Shown piece after piece: positions 9,137 through 16,889 of a stretch of DNA of 64,000 nucleotides. The DNA lies in NCBI GenBank assembly GCA_963816955.1, contig CAWFME010000002.1, positions 1 to 64,000 on the forward strand, written 5' to 3'. Position 1 is the stretch's first letter. Every line of letters starts with the position of its first letter. Made by a program: the position numbers and the translations under genes. This DNA comes from DATFQI01 sp963816955. Its GTDB lineage: Bacteria; Actinomycetota; Thermoleophilia; Solirubrobacterales; Solirubrobacteraceae. Below the pieces are notes generated by a model. That model was not told the origin of the DNA and ran no database searches. It was given only the letters and a program-made list of their open reading frames with translations.

Positions 9137-9222
9137 GCGGCTGTGGCGGAACTTGGTAGACGCGCGGGCTTCAGGTGCCCGTGAGCTTTACGCTCGTGGA
9201 GGTTCGAGTCCTCTCAGCCGCA
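9137..9222 (+). tRNA. tRNA-Leu (CAG)
   Basis: This is a class II tRNA of 86 bases. The acceptor GCGGCTG pairs with CAGCCGC and the discriminator is A. The anticodon stem is CGGGC/GCCCG with loop TTCAGGT, giving anticodon CAG. A long variable arm is present, and the T arm contains GGTTCGAGTCC. CCA is not encoded. Confidence 0.95.
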
Positions 9223-9252
9223 TCGCTTCGCTACCCTGCGAAGTCGGTTCCT

Positions 9253-9325
9253 GCCGCTATCGTCTAGGGGACTAGGACGCCGCCCTCTCACGGCGGAAAC
9301 CGGGGTTCGAATCCCCGTAGCGGTA
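9253..9325 (+). tRNA. tRNA-Glu (CTC)
   Basis: This tRNA has 73 bases. The acceptor GCCGCTA pairs with TAGCGGT and the discriminator is A. The anticodon stem is CCGCC/GGCGG with loop CTCTCAC, giving anticodon CTC. The T arm is GGGGTTCGAATCCCC. It lies 30 bases downstream of tRNA-Leu and may be cotranscribed. Confidence 0.95.
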
Positions 9326-9332
9326 CTCACTG

Positions 9333-9356
9333 AAGCCCCGCCCGGAGCGGGGTTTC
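9333..9356 (+). terminator. Probable intrinsic terminator after the tRNA genes
   Basis: AAGCCCCGC, a short loop CCGGA, then GCGGGGTTT form a GC-rich hairpin that begins 8 bases after tRNA-Glu. It ends in a short T tract. Confidence 0.6.
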
Positions 9357-9382
9357 GTCGTTAAACGGCGAAGGAGCCCGGC

Positions 9383-9556
9383 ATGAAGATCACCACCGCG
9401 ATCAGCATCGAGGTCGAGGGCGCCGCGGAGGAGACCCGGGAGCGGGTGCTCGGGCTCGCCCAGGAGGAGATCCTGCGGTTCTCCGCGGCGTTGGCGGACC
9501 GGCTGGAGGAGGAGGGGATCGAGGACGTCGAGATCGACGTCCAGGGCGATCGTTGA
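9383..9556 (+). CDS. Small acidic protein, 57 residues
   Basis: The ATG at 9383 has a good Shine-Dalgarno (AAGGAG at 9371-9376, 6-base spacing). The sequence starts MKITTAISIEVEGAAEETRE and ends EEGIEDVEIDVQGDR. The predicted pattern is strand-helix-strand and it is strongly acidic. There is no frame break here, in contrast to the region upstream. The family is not recognised. Coding is supported by the ribosome binding site and the regular amphipathic pattern. Confidence 0.55.
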   Translation: MKITTAISIEVEGAAEETRERVLGLAQEEILRFSAALADRLEEEGIEDVEIDVQGDR

Positions 9557-9635
9557 CGGCGCTTGCTCACCAGGCGGCCGCGGGCGTAGTGTTGGCCGGT
9601 TCGATTGGCTCGTAGACCTCGGAAAGGGGTTGCCG

Positions 9636-10091
9636 GTGAAGTCGGAGGAGAAGATCCGCGAAGGCGCGGGGCCGTTCCTGCAGGAGGGCGAGGAGATCCT
9701 CGCCGCGTTCGTGGCCAGGCCGCGCGGCTGGACGCAGCAGAACGCGGGCGTGCGCGGGCTCGGTGCGAGCCAGGCCTCGAAGGCCACCGCCGGCGCCGAG
9801 GCCGGCGGCTTCCAGCTCGCCAGCCCGATGGCGCTCGCGATCACCGACCGGCGGCTGCTGTCGTTCGCGCTCGGAGCGACCCCCGGGATGGGCATGGGCG
9901 GCCAGATCAAGGAGCTCGCCGGCGAGGCGCCGCTCGATGCGGTCGACGCGATCGAGGTCAAGCGCCTGCTGATGGGCAAGGTTGTGAAGGTCACCGTCCG
10001 CGGCAGCGAGTTCAAGCTCGAGGCCGGCGCCGGCGCCAACGCGAAGGGCGTCGTCGAGGCGTTCGAGCGGCGGCAAGCCGCCGCGGTCTAG
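9636..10091 (+). CDS. PH-like-domain hypothetical protein, 151 residues
   Basis: The centre carries the bacterial PH-like signature ALAITDRRLLSFALG, followed by strands VDAIEVKRLLMGKVVKVTVR and a closing helix VVEAFERRQ. Such domains occur in small actinobacterial proteins of unknown role. The GTG at 9636 is preferred because AAAGGGG lies 7 bases upstream; a TTG at 9630 is the alternative. A Gly/Met-rich loop (ATPGMGMGGQI) replaces the usual first hairpin. No partner gene indicates a function. Confidence 0.6.
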   Translation: MKSEEKIREGAGPFLQEGEEILAAFVARPRGWTQQNAGVRGLGASQASKATAGAEAGGFQLASPMALAITDRRLLSFALGATPGMGMGGQIKELAGEAPLDAVDAIEVKRLLMGKVVKVTVRGSEFKLEAGAGANAKGVVEAFERRQAAAV

Positions 10092-10115
10092 GCCGGCTGC
10101 GAGGCGGGCGACGCC

Positions 10116-11021
10116 ATGAGGATCCAGCTCGGACCGGGGTTCCTCCGGCGCCGGCCGCGCGGCTGGCACGACGGGCTCATCAGCGCGGTCGCCCACCGCT
10201 GCTGGTATCCGGGGAGCTCCGGCCCCGACGGCGGCCAGGCGACCGTCGACACGTCATGCGTGCTCTCCGCGCGCTGGCGCGTCGAGCTGCCCGGCCGCGA
10301 GCCCTACGAGTTCGACGAGGAGCGCAGGGCGCCGACATGGGTGGCCGGCGGAGCCGGGCTCGGTGCCGGCAGGCGCTGGTACAAGGTCAAGCTCACGCCC
10401 ACGTTCGGGCTGATGGACGGCGTCGCGTTCCCGTGCGCCGTCGACCCCTCCAACCCTGAGAGCCTCTGGATCGACTGGGACGCCGCCCACGAGGCCCACA
10501 CCGAGGAGTGGGGCCGCCACGCCCGCGTCGAGCGCGAGCTGGCCCGGCGCGAGAACCTCTGGGAGTACGCCTTCGAGCGCGTGATGAACCCGTTCGCCGG
10601 CCGCCTGAAGGACGACGAGCAGGAGCTGGTGGAGCGCACGTACCAGGAGCGCAAGGCGGCGGAGGCGGAGCAGGAGAGCCAGGCGCGCGAGGCGGGCGAG
10701 CGGTACATGGTCGAGCAGGGCTTCACGCCCGACCCCGAGGGCGTGGCCGAGATGAAGGCCGCCGCCGAGCGGTTGAAGCAGATCCACAAGACGGGGCGCA
10801 AGACCTCAGCGACCGTGGTCTCCCAGCGCGAGACCGGCCGGCAGATCGGCGCGGTCCCCGTGGTCGAGATCGCCTTCGACGTCGACGACGGCGGCACGGT
10901 GCGCCGGGTCTCCTACGAGCACCTCTTCGGCCCGCGGGTGGCCAAGCACTACAAGCCGGGGCGCAAGGTCGACGCCTGGATCGACCCGGGCGACCCTGAC
11001 GCGATCTGTCCCGGCCGCTGA
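10116..11021 (+). CDS. Hypothetical protein, 301 residues, coiled-coil centre and beta-rich C-terminus
   Basis: There are three visible parts. Residues 1-120 are a beta-rich segment with several Trp. Residues 130-235 are a charged helical or coiled-coil region (QELVERTYQERKAAEAEQES). Residues 235-301 are a beta domain ending YKPGRKVDAWIDPGDPDAIC, a pattern seen in DUF3592-like domains. There is no signal peptide or membrane segment. It follows the PH-like gene by 24 bases on the same strand. I do not recognise the full-length family. Confidence 0.6.
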   Translation: MRIQLGPGFLRRRPRGWHDGLISAVAHRCWYPGSSGPDGGQATVDTSCVLSARWRVELPGREPYEFDEERRAPTWVAGGAGLGAGRRWYKVKLTPTFGLMDGVAFPCAVDPSNPESLWIDWDAAHEAHTEEWGRHARVERELARRENLWEYAFERVMNPFAGRLKDDEQELVERTYQERKAAEAEQESQAREAGERYMVEQGFTPDPEGVAEMKAAAERLKQIHKTGRKTSATVVSQRETGRQIGAVPVVEIAFDVDDGGTVRRVSYEHLFGPRVAKHYKPGRKVDAWIDPGDPDAICPGR

Positions 11022-11043
11022 CGCCGGAGTTAGATTCCGGTCG

Positions 11044-11442
11044 GTGGAGATCTCCACCGACCGCGACCGCATCGACCGAGAGCTCGTCCACCGCTTCCTC
11101 AGCGAGCACAGCTACTGGGCGCGGTGGCGTACGCGCGAGCAGAACGACCGCATCCTCGACGCCGGCCTGGTCTTCGGCGTCTACGAGGACGGGCGGCAGA
11201 TCGCGCACGCGCGCGTGCTGACCGACGGGGTCGCGTTCGGCTACCTGGGCGACGTGTTCGTGGTGCACGAGGCACGAGGCCGCGGGGTCGGCAAAGCGCT
11301 GATGGATGCGGTGCTCGCCCATCCTGACGTGCGTGACCTCAAGCGCCTCGCGCTCGTGACCGACGACGCGCACGGGCTTTACGAGCAGTACGGGTTCGCG
11401 CCGATCGACGACGTGCGGAAATGGATGCAACGGCGTCGCTGA
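11044..11442 (+). CDS. GNAT-family N-acetyltransferase
   Basis: This is a complete GNAT domain of 132 residues. The acetyl-CoA pyrophosphate loop is VHEARGRGVGKALMDAVL (R-G-x-G-x-G/A type). The closing element is LVTDDAHGLYEQYGFAPID. The GTG at 11044 is preceded by TAGATT at 11031-11036, suggesting a leaderless transcript. The substrate is not predictable. The coding region overlaps the next gene by 22 bases. Confidence 0.85.
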   Translation: MEISTDRDRIDRELVHRFLSEHSYWARWRTREQNDRILDAGLVFGVYEDGRQIAHARVLTDGVAFGYLGDVFVVHEARGRGVGKALMDAVLAHPDVRDLKRLALVTDDAHGLYEQYGFAPIDDVRKWMQRRR

Positions 11443-11852
11443 GAGGCCCGCGACCGCACGGGCACTTCCTCGCCGGCGAGGCCGGTGAGCTCGCGGGCGT
11501 GTCGGGCACCACGATCGGCCAGTGGGCCCGCTGGGGCTACATCCGCGCCTCGCAGGACGCGGGCGACCCGCACGTGTACTCCGTCGAGGACATCGCGGAG
11601 GCCGCGATCGTGCGCGTGCTGATCGAGCGCGGGGTGCGCCATGCCGACATCCGCAAGGCCGTCCGGCGGCTCGCGCGCTACGGCGACTGGCCGCTCAGCG
11701 AGGCGCCGCTGGCCACCACCGTCGGCACGCCGAGGCCGCTGATCGCGGTGCGCGAGCCGGAGGGGATCTTCGTGCTCGGCGCGCGCGGCTGGCAGGAGGT
11801 CGTAGCGCCGCCGCCGCTCGAGGACGTCCGGCTCCGCCTCCGCCGGAGCTAG
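11421..11852 (+). CDS. MerR-like helix-turn-helix regulator
   Basis: The N-terminal HTH reads EAGELAGVSGTTIGQWARWG with a following wing (YIRASQDAGDPHVYSVEDI). The helical region AAIVRVLIERGVRHADIRKA is typical of MerR/DUF433-type proteins. The C-terminal part, residues 90-143, is a beta-rich DUF433-like segment. At 143 residues it lacks a long effector-binding domain. It overlaps the acetyltransferase gene and may regulate it. The stop converges with the minus-strand gene, overlapping by 4 bases. Confidence 0.7.
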   Translation: MDATASLRGPRPHGHFLAGEAGELAGVSGTTIGQWARWGYIRASQDAGDPHVYSVEDIAEAAIVRVLIERGVRHADIRKAVRRLARYGDWPLSEAPLATTVGTPRPLIAVREPEGIFVLGARGWQEVVAPPPLEDVRLRLRRS

Positions 11853-12445
11853 CGGGCCTTGCGGGCGGCGCGGCCGACGACGGAGCCGTCGATCGCCTCG
11901 CCGAGCGTGCCGAGCGCGTTGGCCAGCCCGTGCCCGGCGCGGCCGGCCGCCGTCGGCGAGGCGGGCAGGATCGCGTCGTCCGGGTCCTCGGCCATGGCCA
12001 CGACGGTCGCCATCACGCGCTCCTGGGCCTCGCGCAGGCGGACCTCCCAGCGGCGGTGCCAGGCGGCGAGCATCGCGTCCCCGCGGCGGTCGGCGAGCCC
12101 GGCGAGGTAGGCGAGCAGCGTCGTGACGTGCGCCACGTCGAGGACGGCCGCGCGCAGCGCCTGGTTGCGCTCGAGCACGAGGTCGCCGGCCACGTTGCGC
12201 GCGCCCGCGAGACGCCCGCCGACGCCCTGGGCGGCGGGGAAGCCGTGCAGGCCATGCGCGGCGGTGCGGGAGGCGAGCTCGCGCAGCAGCTCGCGCGCGG
12301 CGCTCGCCCCGTCGCCCAGCGCGTCGCCGGGCGCGCCGCCGAGCCGCCCGCCCAGCCGCGTCCAGTGCGAGGCGAGCTGGCTCGCCATCGCGTAGAGCTC
12401 CCGCAGCGCGCGGTGCTCGGCCGGGTACAGCGCCGAGTCGCTCAC
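11849..12445 (-). CDS. Helical hypothetical protein coupled to the cobalamin adenosyltransferase
   Basis: The GTG at 12445 overlaps the adenosyltransferase stop by 4 bases (GTGA), so the two are cotranslated. The 198 residues are nearly all helical and Ala-rich, with recurring Arg/His/Trp (YAMASQLASHWTRLGGRLGG, AWHRRWEVRLREAQERVM). There is no signal peptide or transmembrane helix and no metal motif. The coupling suggests a role in cobalamin handling, but the family is not recognised and that role is inference. Confidence 0.6.
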   Translation of the reverse strand: MSDSALYPAEHRALRELYAMASQLASHWTRLGGRLGGAPGDALGDGASAARELLRELASRTAAHGLHGFPAAQGVGGRLAGARNVAGDLVLERNQALRAAVLDVAHVTTLLAYLAGLADRRGDAMLAAWHRRWEVRLREAQERVMATVVAMAEDPDDAILPASPTAAGRAGHGLANALGTLGEAIDGSVVGRAARKAR

Positions 12446-13008
12446 GACTGCCCGGCGCCCGGCTGCCACAGCGGCTCCTCGCCCGAGACGGCGAGGTTCG
12501 CGCCGCGCGAGAGGATGAACAGCAGGTCGGAGAGCCGGTTGAGGTAGCGCACGCACTCGGCGTTGACGCCGTCGCCGGCGTCGATCGTCCGGCGCTCCGC
12601 GCGCCGGCAGACCGTGCGGCAGACGTGCAGCTGCGCAGCGGCCGGCGTGCCCCCGGGCAGGACGAACGACTTCAGCTTCGGCAGGTCGTCGTTGACCTCG
12701 TCGCAGGCCTTCTCGAGCCACTCCGTCTGCTCCGGCGTGACCCGCAGGCGCGAGCGGTCGCCGCCGTGGGGCACCGAGATGTCGGCGCCGACGTCGAAGA
12801 GGTCGTTCTGGATCCGCCGCAGCCACCCGGCGTAGCGGTCGGACAGCCCGCCGCCCGCGAGCGCGACGCCGAGCTGGGCGTTGAGCTCGTCGACCGTGCC
12901 GTAGGCCTCGATCCGCGGGTGCGTCTTGGGCACCCGGCTCATGTCGCCGAGGTGGGTCTCGCCGCCGTCGCCGAGGCGGGTGTAGATGCGGGTGAGGTTG
13001 ACGGTCAC
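12442..13008 (-). CDS. pduO: Cob(I)alamin adenosyltransferase, PduO type
   Basis: This enzyme transfers adenosyl from ATP to Co(I) cobalamin to make adenosylcobalamin. The N-terminal ATP-binding motif is IYTRLGDGGETHLGDMSRVP, followed by AYGTVDELNAQLG. The C-terminal helix has the family Arg pattern (CRTVCRRAERRTIDA) and YLNRLSDLLFILSRGANL. All 188 residues match the usual length. It begins with GTG at 13008, divergent from the B12 riboswitch operon, and is coupled to a downstream helical protein. It would supply the cofactor for the B12 photoreceptor near 3.3 kb. Confidence 0.93.
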   Translation of the reverse strand: MTVNLTRIYTRLGDGGETHLGDMSRVPKTHPRIEAYGTVDELNAQLGVALAGGGLSDRYAGWLRRIQNDLFDVGADISVPHGGDRSRLRVTPEQTEWLEKACDEVNDDLPKLKSFVLPGGTPAAAQLHVCRTVCRRAERRTIDAGDGVNAECVRYLNRLSDLLFILSRGANLAVSGEEPLWQPGAGQS

Positions 13009-13014
13009 TCCCGG

Positions 13015-13020
13015 TATAGA
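13015..13020 (+). promoter_or_regulatory. Probable -10 element of the B12 operon, overlapping the adenosyltransferase promoter
   Basis: TATAGA lies about 13 bases before the riboswitch body. Read on the other strand, the overlapping bases give TATACC, just 4 bases upstream of the adenosyltransferase GTG. A TTGACG at 12998-13003 is only 11 bases from this -10, so it is not a normal -35. Confidence 0.4.
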
Positions 13021-13032
13021 ATCACCCGGACC

Positions 13033-13190
13033 AGGGTCGGTGGACAGGGAAGCCGGTGAGAATCCGGCGCGGACCCGCCACTGTCACCGGGGAAGCCCGC
13101 CGCATGCGTAGAGCGAGCCACTGGTCCGTCATCGGACCGGGAAGGCGCGGAAGGGTAGGCCCGGAAGCCAGGAGACCTCCCTCCGACCAC
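13033..13190 (+). promoter_or_regulatory. Cobalamin riboswitch (AdoCbl class)
   Basis: It has the ordered conserved blocks of the class. AGGGAAGCCGGTGAGAATCC (13046-13065) is followed by CGCGGACCCGCCACTGTCAC (13068-13087), which contains the B12 box core GCCACTG. GGAAGGCGCGGAAGGGTAGG and GGAAGCCAGGAGACC then complete it. GGTCGG near the 5' end can pair with CCGACC near the 3' end. It sits 34 bases before the first gene of the transcobalamin-like/ECF operon and should switch that operon off when B12 is plentiful. Confidence 0.95.
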
Positions 13191-13223
13191 AAGCCCGAAG
13201 CCCTCGTGGAAAGGGGTGGCTCC

Positions 13224-14378
13224 TTGCATCTCCGATTCCGTTCAGCCGGCCTGGCGGCCGGTTTTCTCACGCTCGTCCTTGCAGCGCCCGCGGTGGCCGC
13301 GCCGGTCACCGTGACCCTGCGCATCGAGGGGCCGACCCGGACGCTGTTCGAGGATCCGGTGAGCGTCGACGCCCGCACGTTCCACTTCAGCGGCGACCCT
13401 GTGCAGCACCGGTGCGACGGCACCGCCGCCGAGAACCAGGGGCCGAGCCCGACGCCGACCGCGACCCGCGGAGGTGCCGTGGCGCAGGCGATCGATGCCC
13501 ACGGCCTGGTGGCACACGGCAGCTGGTCGACCTCGTTCGGCAGCCCCTCGTTCACCGACATCGCCGGTGAGGACGTGCAGTTCAACAGCTCGACCAACGA
13601 GTTCCTCGGCGAGTACAAGAACGAGGCGTTCGCGTCGTTCGGCTCCTGCGGCGATCCGGTGGCGAGCGGAGACCGGGTCCTGTTCGCCTACGGCGACGGC
13701 AGCGAGCAGCTGCTGGCGATGACGGGACCGTCGCGAGCGCGTCCGGGCGAGTCGGTCACCGTGAAGGTCACCGACAGCAGCGGCACGGCGGTCCCTGGCG
13801 CGAAGGTCGGCGACGCCACGACCGGCGACGACGGGACCGCCGCGGTCGGGCCGCTCACCCAGCGCGGCGACAACGACCTCAAGGCGACCAAGGACGACGC
13901 GATCCGCTCCAACCGCGTCCGCGTCTGCGTGACCGACGGCGCGGACGGCGCGTGCGGCACCACGGTGCCCGGCCAGCCGGCCGCGCCTCCCGCGCCGGTC
14001 GCGCGCGACACCGCGGCGCCGGCCGCGCGCATCGCCGGCATCCGCAGCGGCCAGCGGTTCAAGCGCAAGCGCGCGCCGCGGACGCTGCGCGGCACGGCGT
14101 CGCCCGATCCGTCAGGCCTGCGGGCGGTCAAGCTCAGCCTCACGCGTTCGAGCGGCGGCCGCTGCCAGCTCTACTCGCCGACCCAGGAGCGCTTCCGGCC
14201 GTCGCGCTGCGGGCGCCGGGTGAACTTCTCGATCGGCGACCGCGAGAGCTGGAGCTACCTGCTCCCGAAGCGGCTCGGCAAGGGCCGCTACGTGCTCGAC
14301 GCGATCGCCGTCGACAAGCTCGGCAACCGCGACCGGCTCGCCCGCGGGCGCAACCGCGTGGTGTTCTTCGTCCGGTGA
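13224..14378 (+). CDS. Exported transcobalamin-like (DUF4430-type) protein with Ig-like domain
   Basis: The TTG at 13224 has AAAGGGG 7 bases upstream and starts a clear signal peptide (FLTLVLAAPAVAA); a GTG at 13206 in the same frame is the alternative. Residues 25-170 look DUF4430-like: VTLRIEGPTRTLFEDPV, an internal Cys pair, and ASGDRVLFAYGDGSEQLLAM. An Ig-like or carboxypeptidase-like beta domain follows (SVTVKVTDSSGTAVPGAKVG). A linker and a C-terminal beta domain, residues 275-384, complete the 384 residues. DUF4430 resembles the C-terminal B12-contacting domain of transcobalamin/intrinsic factor. It is the first gene after the riboswitch. B12 binding is inferred. Confidence 0.75.
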   Translation: MHLRFRSAGLAAGFLTLVLAAPAVAAPVTVTLRIEGPTRTLFEDPVSVDARTFHFSGDPVQHRCDGTAAENQGPSPTPTATRGGAVAQAIDAHGLVAHGSWSTSFGSPSFTDIAGEDVQFNSSTNEFLGEYKNEAFASFGSCGDPVASGDRVLFAYGDGSEQLLAMTGPSRARPGESVTVKVTDSSGTAVPGAKVGDATTGDDGTAAVGPLTQRGDNDLKATKDDAIRSNRVRVCVTDGADGACGTTVPGQPAAPPAPVARDTAAPAARIAGIRSGQRFKRKRAPRTLRGTASPDPSGLRAVKLSLTRSSGGRCQLYSPTQERFRPSRCGRRVNFSIGDRESWSYLLPKRLGKGRYVLDAIAVDKLGNRDRLARGRNRVVFFVR

Positions 14379-15082
14379 TGAGGCGCACGCTTCTCATCGC
14401 AGTAGCGGCGCTTCTGTGGGCGCCGCAGGCCGCCCAGGCCGCCTCCGTCACGACGATGGTCGCCGGCAAGGAGCGCGTCCTGCGCGCCGCGAAGCCCGTC
14501 AAGCTCGCCGACACGCGGCGGGTGAAGGTCGGCTCGCGCCGCTGCACGGTCTCTGGGCGCACGCCGCTCGGCGTGCTCGCCGCGCTCTCGCTGGCGATCC
14601 GCCTGCGCGACTACGGGTCGTGCGGGCGCCGCCCGGCCGACGCCGCGTCGCTGTTCGTGACGCGGATCGCCGGCGAAGGCAACCGCGGCCTCGACGGCTG
14701 GGTGTACAAGGTCGGCCGCAAGGTGTCCTCGGCCGGCGCGGGCGACCGCTCCGGCCGCCGGCTGCGGGGCGGGGACCGCCTGCTGTGGTTCTACTGCCGC
14801 ACGCAGCGCAGCACCGGCGGCTGCCAGCGCACGCTGGAGGCGACCCCCGACCGCACGACGGCGGCGCCCGGCGAGACCGTCCGGGTGACCGTGCGCGGCT
14901 ACGACGACCACGGGCGCGGCGTCGCCGTTCCCGGCGCCACGGTCACGCTCGGCGCCGCGGCGGGAACCACCGACGCCTCCGGCGTGGCGCAGGTCACGGT
15001 GCCCGGCAGCGGCCGGCTCACCCTCGGCGCCTCGCTCGACGGGATGGTCCCGGCCTTCCCGAAGGTGGTCAGCGCCGGATGA
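14378..15082 (+). CDS. Second exported transcobalamin-like protein
   Basis: The ATG at 14378 overlaps the previous stop by one base (TGATG). The signal peptide is MRRTLLIAVAALLWAPQAAQ. The DUF4430-like core contains NRGLDGWVYKVGRKVSSAGA and LRGGDRLLWFYC, the Trp/Tyr strand and G-D turn typical of that domain. The C-terminus is a bacterial Ig-like domain (VPGATVTLGAAAGTTDASG). Four Cys could form disulfides. It is 234 residues long and its stop overlaps the next start (ATGA). The role in extracytoplasmic B12 capture is inferred from the riboswitch and the ECF neighbours. Confidence 0.72.
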   Translation: MRRTLLIAVAALLWAPQAAQAASVTTMVAGKERVLRAAKPVKLADTRRVKVGSRRCTVSGRTPLGVLAALSLAIRLRDYGSCGRRPADAASLFVTRIAGEGNRGLDGWVYKVGRKVSSAGAGDRSGRRLRGGDRLLWFYCRTQRSTGGCQRTLEATPDRTTAAPGETVRVTVRGYDDHGRGVAVPGATVTLGAAAGTTDASGVAQVTVPGSGRLTLGASLDGMVPAFPKVVSAG

Positions 15083-16029
15083 GGCGCTCCCTCGCCGCCG
15101 TCTCCGTGCTCGCCGTGCTCGCCGTGGTCGCGCCGGGCTGCGGCTTCGGCGCGGGCGAGGAGACGGCGAGCGAGGGCTCGCTGACCGTCACGCGCGACTT
15201 CGGCGCGGAGCCGATCGGGCGCAAGCGGATGGCCGGCGTGAGCGAGAGCGACACCGTGATGCGGCTGCTGCAGCGCGACTTCGACGTCGAGACCCGCTAC
15301 GGCGGCAACTTCGTGCAGGAGATCGACGGCGTCGCCGGCGGCAGCCAGGGAGGCCGCCGCGTGGACTGGTTCTTCTACGTCAACGGGGTCGAGTCGAGCG
15401 TCGGCGCGGGCGAGCGGCGGGTGGAGCCCGGCGACCGCATCTGGTGGGACCACCACGACTGGGGCGCCACGATGCGCGTGCCGGCCGTCGTCGGCTCCTT
15501 CCCCGAGCCGTTCGTCTCGGGCGTGGACGGACGCAAGCTCCCCGTGCGGATCGTCTGTCTCACGGGTGATGACGACGCCCCGTGCGACGAGGTGGAGACC
15601 CGGCTCGAGGACATCGGCGTCACCGACACCGCGCGCTCGGTGCTCGAGCAGTCCGCGGGGCGCGAGGTGCTGCGCGTGATCGTCGGCCCGTGGCGCGAGG
15701 TCCGGCGCGACACGGCCGCCCGCAAGCTCGAGTCCGGTCCCGTGGAGTCCGGCGTGTTCGCCAGGCCCTCCAAGGCGGGCGACCGGATCGACCTGCTCGA
15801 CGAGGCGGGCGGCGTCGACCGCTCGCTCGCGCCGGGCGGCGGGCTGCTCGCGGCGACGCGGATCGAGGCCCAGCAGCCGACCTGGATCGTGACCGGCGTC
15901 GACGCCGCGGGCGTCGCGGCCGCGGCCGCAGCGCTGACCGAGGAGGAGCTCGAGGACCGCTTCGCGATCGCCGTCGAGAAGGGCCTCAGCGAGCCGCTGC
16001 CCGTGACCGACACGGAGCCGGCGCAGTGA
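15079..16029 (+). CDS. Transcobalamin-like (DUF4430) lipoprotein
   Basis: The signal peptide ends in a lipobox-like VVAPGCGFG, so lipid anchoring at Cys20 is likely. The DUF4430 core is the clearest of the three proteins: VDWFFYVNGVESSVGAGERR, then VEPGDRIWWDHHDWGATMRV. A second region, residues 150-316, holds alpha/beta segments with no familiar motif. It is 316 residues long. The start overlaps the upstream stop, and the stop overlaps the EcfT start by 4 bases. The anchored location suits handing substrate to the ECF transporter encoded downstream. Confidence 0.78.
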   Translation: MRRSLAAVSVLAVLAVVAPGCGFGAGEETASEGSLTVTRDFGAEPIGRKRMAGVSESDTVMRLLQRDFDVETRYGGNFVQEIDGVAGGSQGGRRVDWFFYVNGVESSVGAGERRVEPGDRIWWDHHDWGATMRVPAVVGSFPEPFVSGVDGRKLPVRIVCLTGDDDAPCDEVETRLEDIGVTDTARSVLEQSAGREVLRVIVGPWREVRRDTAARKLESGPVESGVFARPSKAGDRIDLLDEAGGVDRSLAPGGGLLAATRIEAQQPTWIVTGVDAAGVAAAAAALTEEELEDRFAIAVEKGLSEPLPVTDTEPAQ

Positions 16030-16889
16030 TCTACGAGCGGCGCCCGAGCCCGCTGCACGCCGCGCGCGCGTGGATCGGCGCCGCCTGGTGCGTGACGCTC
16101 GGGCTCGTCGCGCTCTCGACGGAGCAGCCCGTGGTCCTCGGCGCCGTGCTGGCGGCGGTGCTCGCCGCGGCGGCCGCCGCGCGGGCCGGGCGCCGCGTCG
16201 CCCTCGCGCTTGCGTGGGGCGTGCCGTTCGCGCTCGTGATCGCGCTCGTCAACGCGCTCGTGACCCGCGACGGCGTCACGGTGATCGTGCGCGGCTTCCG
16301 CCTCCCGGCGCTCGGCCAGATGGACATCACGCTCGAGGCCGTCGCCTACAGCGCGATCCTCGGCCTGCGCTTCCTGATCGTGATCGGCTGCGCCGGCCTG
16401 CTCGCCGCCGCGGTGGATCCCGACGAGCTGCTGCGGGCGGTGCGCCGCGTGTCCATGCGCTCCGGCGTGACCGCGGCCGTCGCGATGCGGCTCGTGCCCG
16501 TGCTGGCGCGCGACGCGCACCGGCTCGCCGAGGCGCGCCGGACCGTCGCCGCCGGCGGCGACCGCCGCCTCTCCGTGCTGCGCGCCGTCACCACGGGCGC
16601 GCTGGACCGCGCGACCGACGTCGCCGCGACCTTGGAGGTGCGCGGCTTCGCGCTCGCCCGCCGGCCCAGGCGGGAGCGGCGCCCGTGGTCGCGCCACGAC
16701 CTCGCCTTCGCCGCGTCGGCGCTCGCGATCGCCGCCCTCGGCGTGACCGCCGCGTTCGAGGGCTGGGGCTCCTTCCGCTCGTTCCCGCGGCTCGGGCCGG
16801 CGCTCGAGGCCGAGCCGCTGCTGCTGGCTGCGGCGCTCGCCGCGTGCGTCCTGCTGCCGTTCGCCGACCGCCGCGGGGTGGGGCGGTGA
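16026..16889 (+). CDS. ecfT: ECF transporter transmembrane (T) component
   Basis: This is the energy-coupling membrane subunit of an ECF-type vitamin transporter, 287 residues with several hydrophobic helices. The cytoplasmic coupling helices are recognisable as LLRAVRRVSMRSGVTAAVAM and VLARDAHRLAEARRTV, including the A-R-R signature. A second motif, TLEVRGFALARRP, is also typical of EcfT. The GTG at 16026 overlaps the lipoprotein stop, and its stop overlaps the ATPase start. It connects the ATPases to the S component fused at the end of the operon. Confidence 0.88.
   Translation: MIYERRPSPLHAARAWIGAAWCVTLGLVALSTEQPVVLGAVLAAVLAAAAAARAGRRVALALAWGVPFALVIALVNALVTRDGVTVIVRGFRLPALGQMDITLEAVAYSAILGLRFLIVIGCAGLLAAAVDPDELLRAVRRVSMRSGVTAAVAMRLVPVLARDAHRLAEARRTVAAGGDRRLSVLRAVTTGALDRATDVAATLEVRGFALARRPRRERRPWSRHDLAFAASALAIAALGVTAAFEGWGSFRSFPRLGPALEAEPLLLAAALAACVLLPFADRRGVGR

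Noticed and set aside
12998..13003. TTGACG as the -35 box of the B12 operon
   Set aside because: It is only 11 bases from the TATAGA -10 element, too close for a standard sigma-70 promoter.
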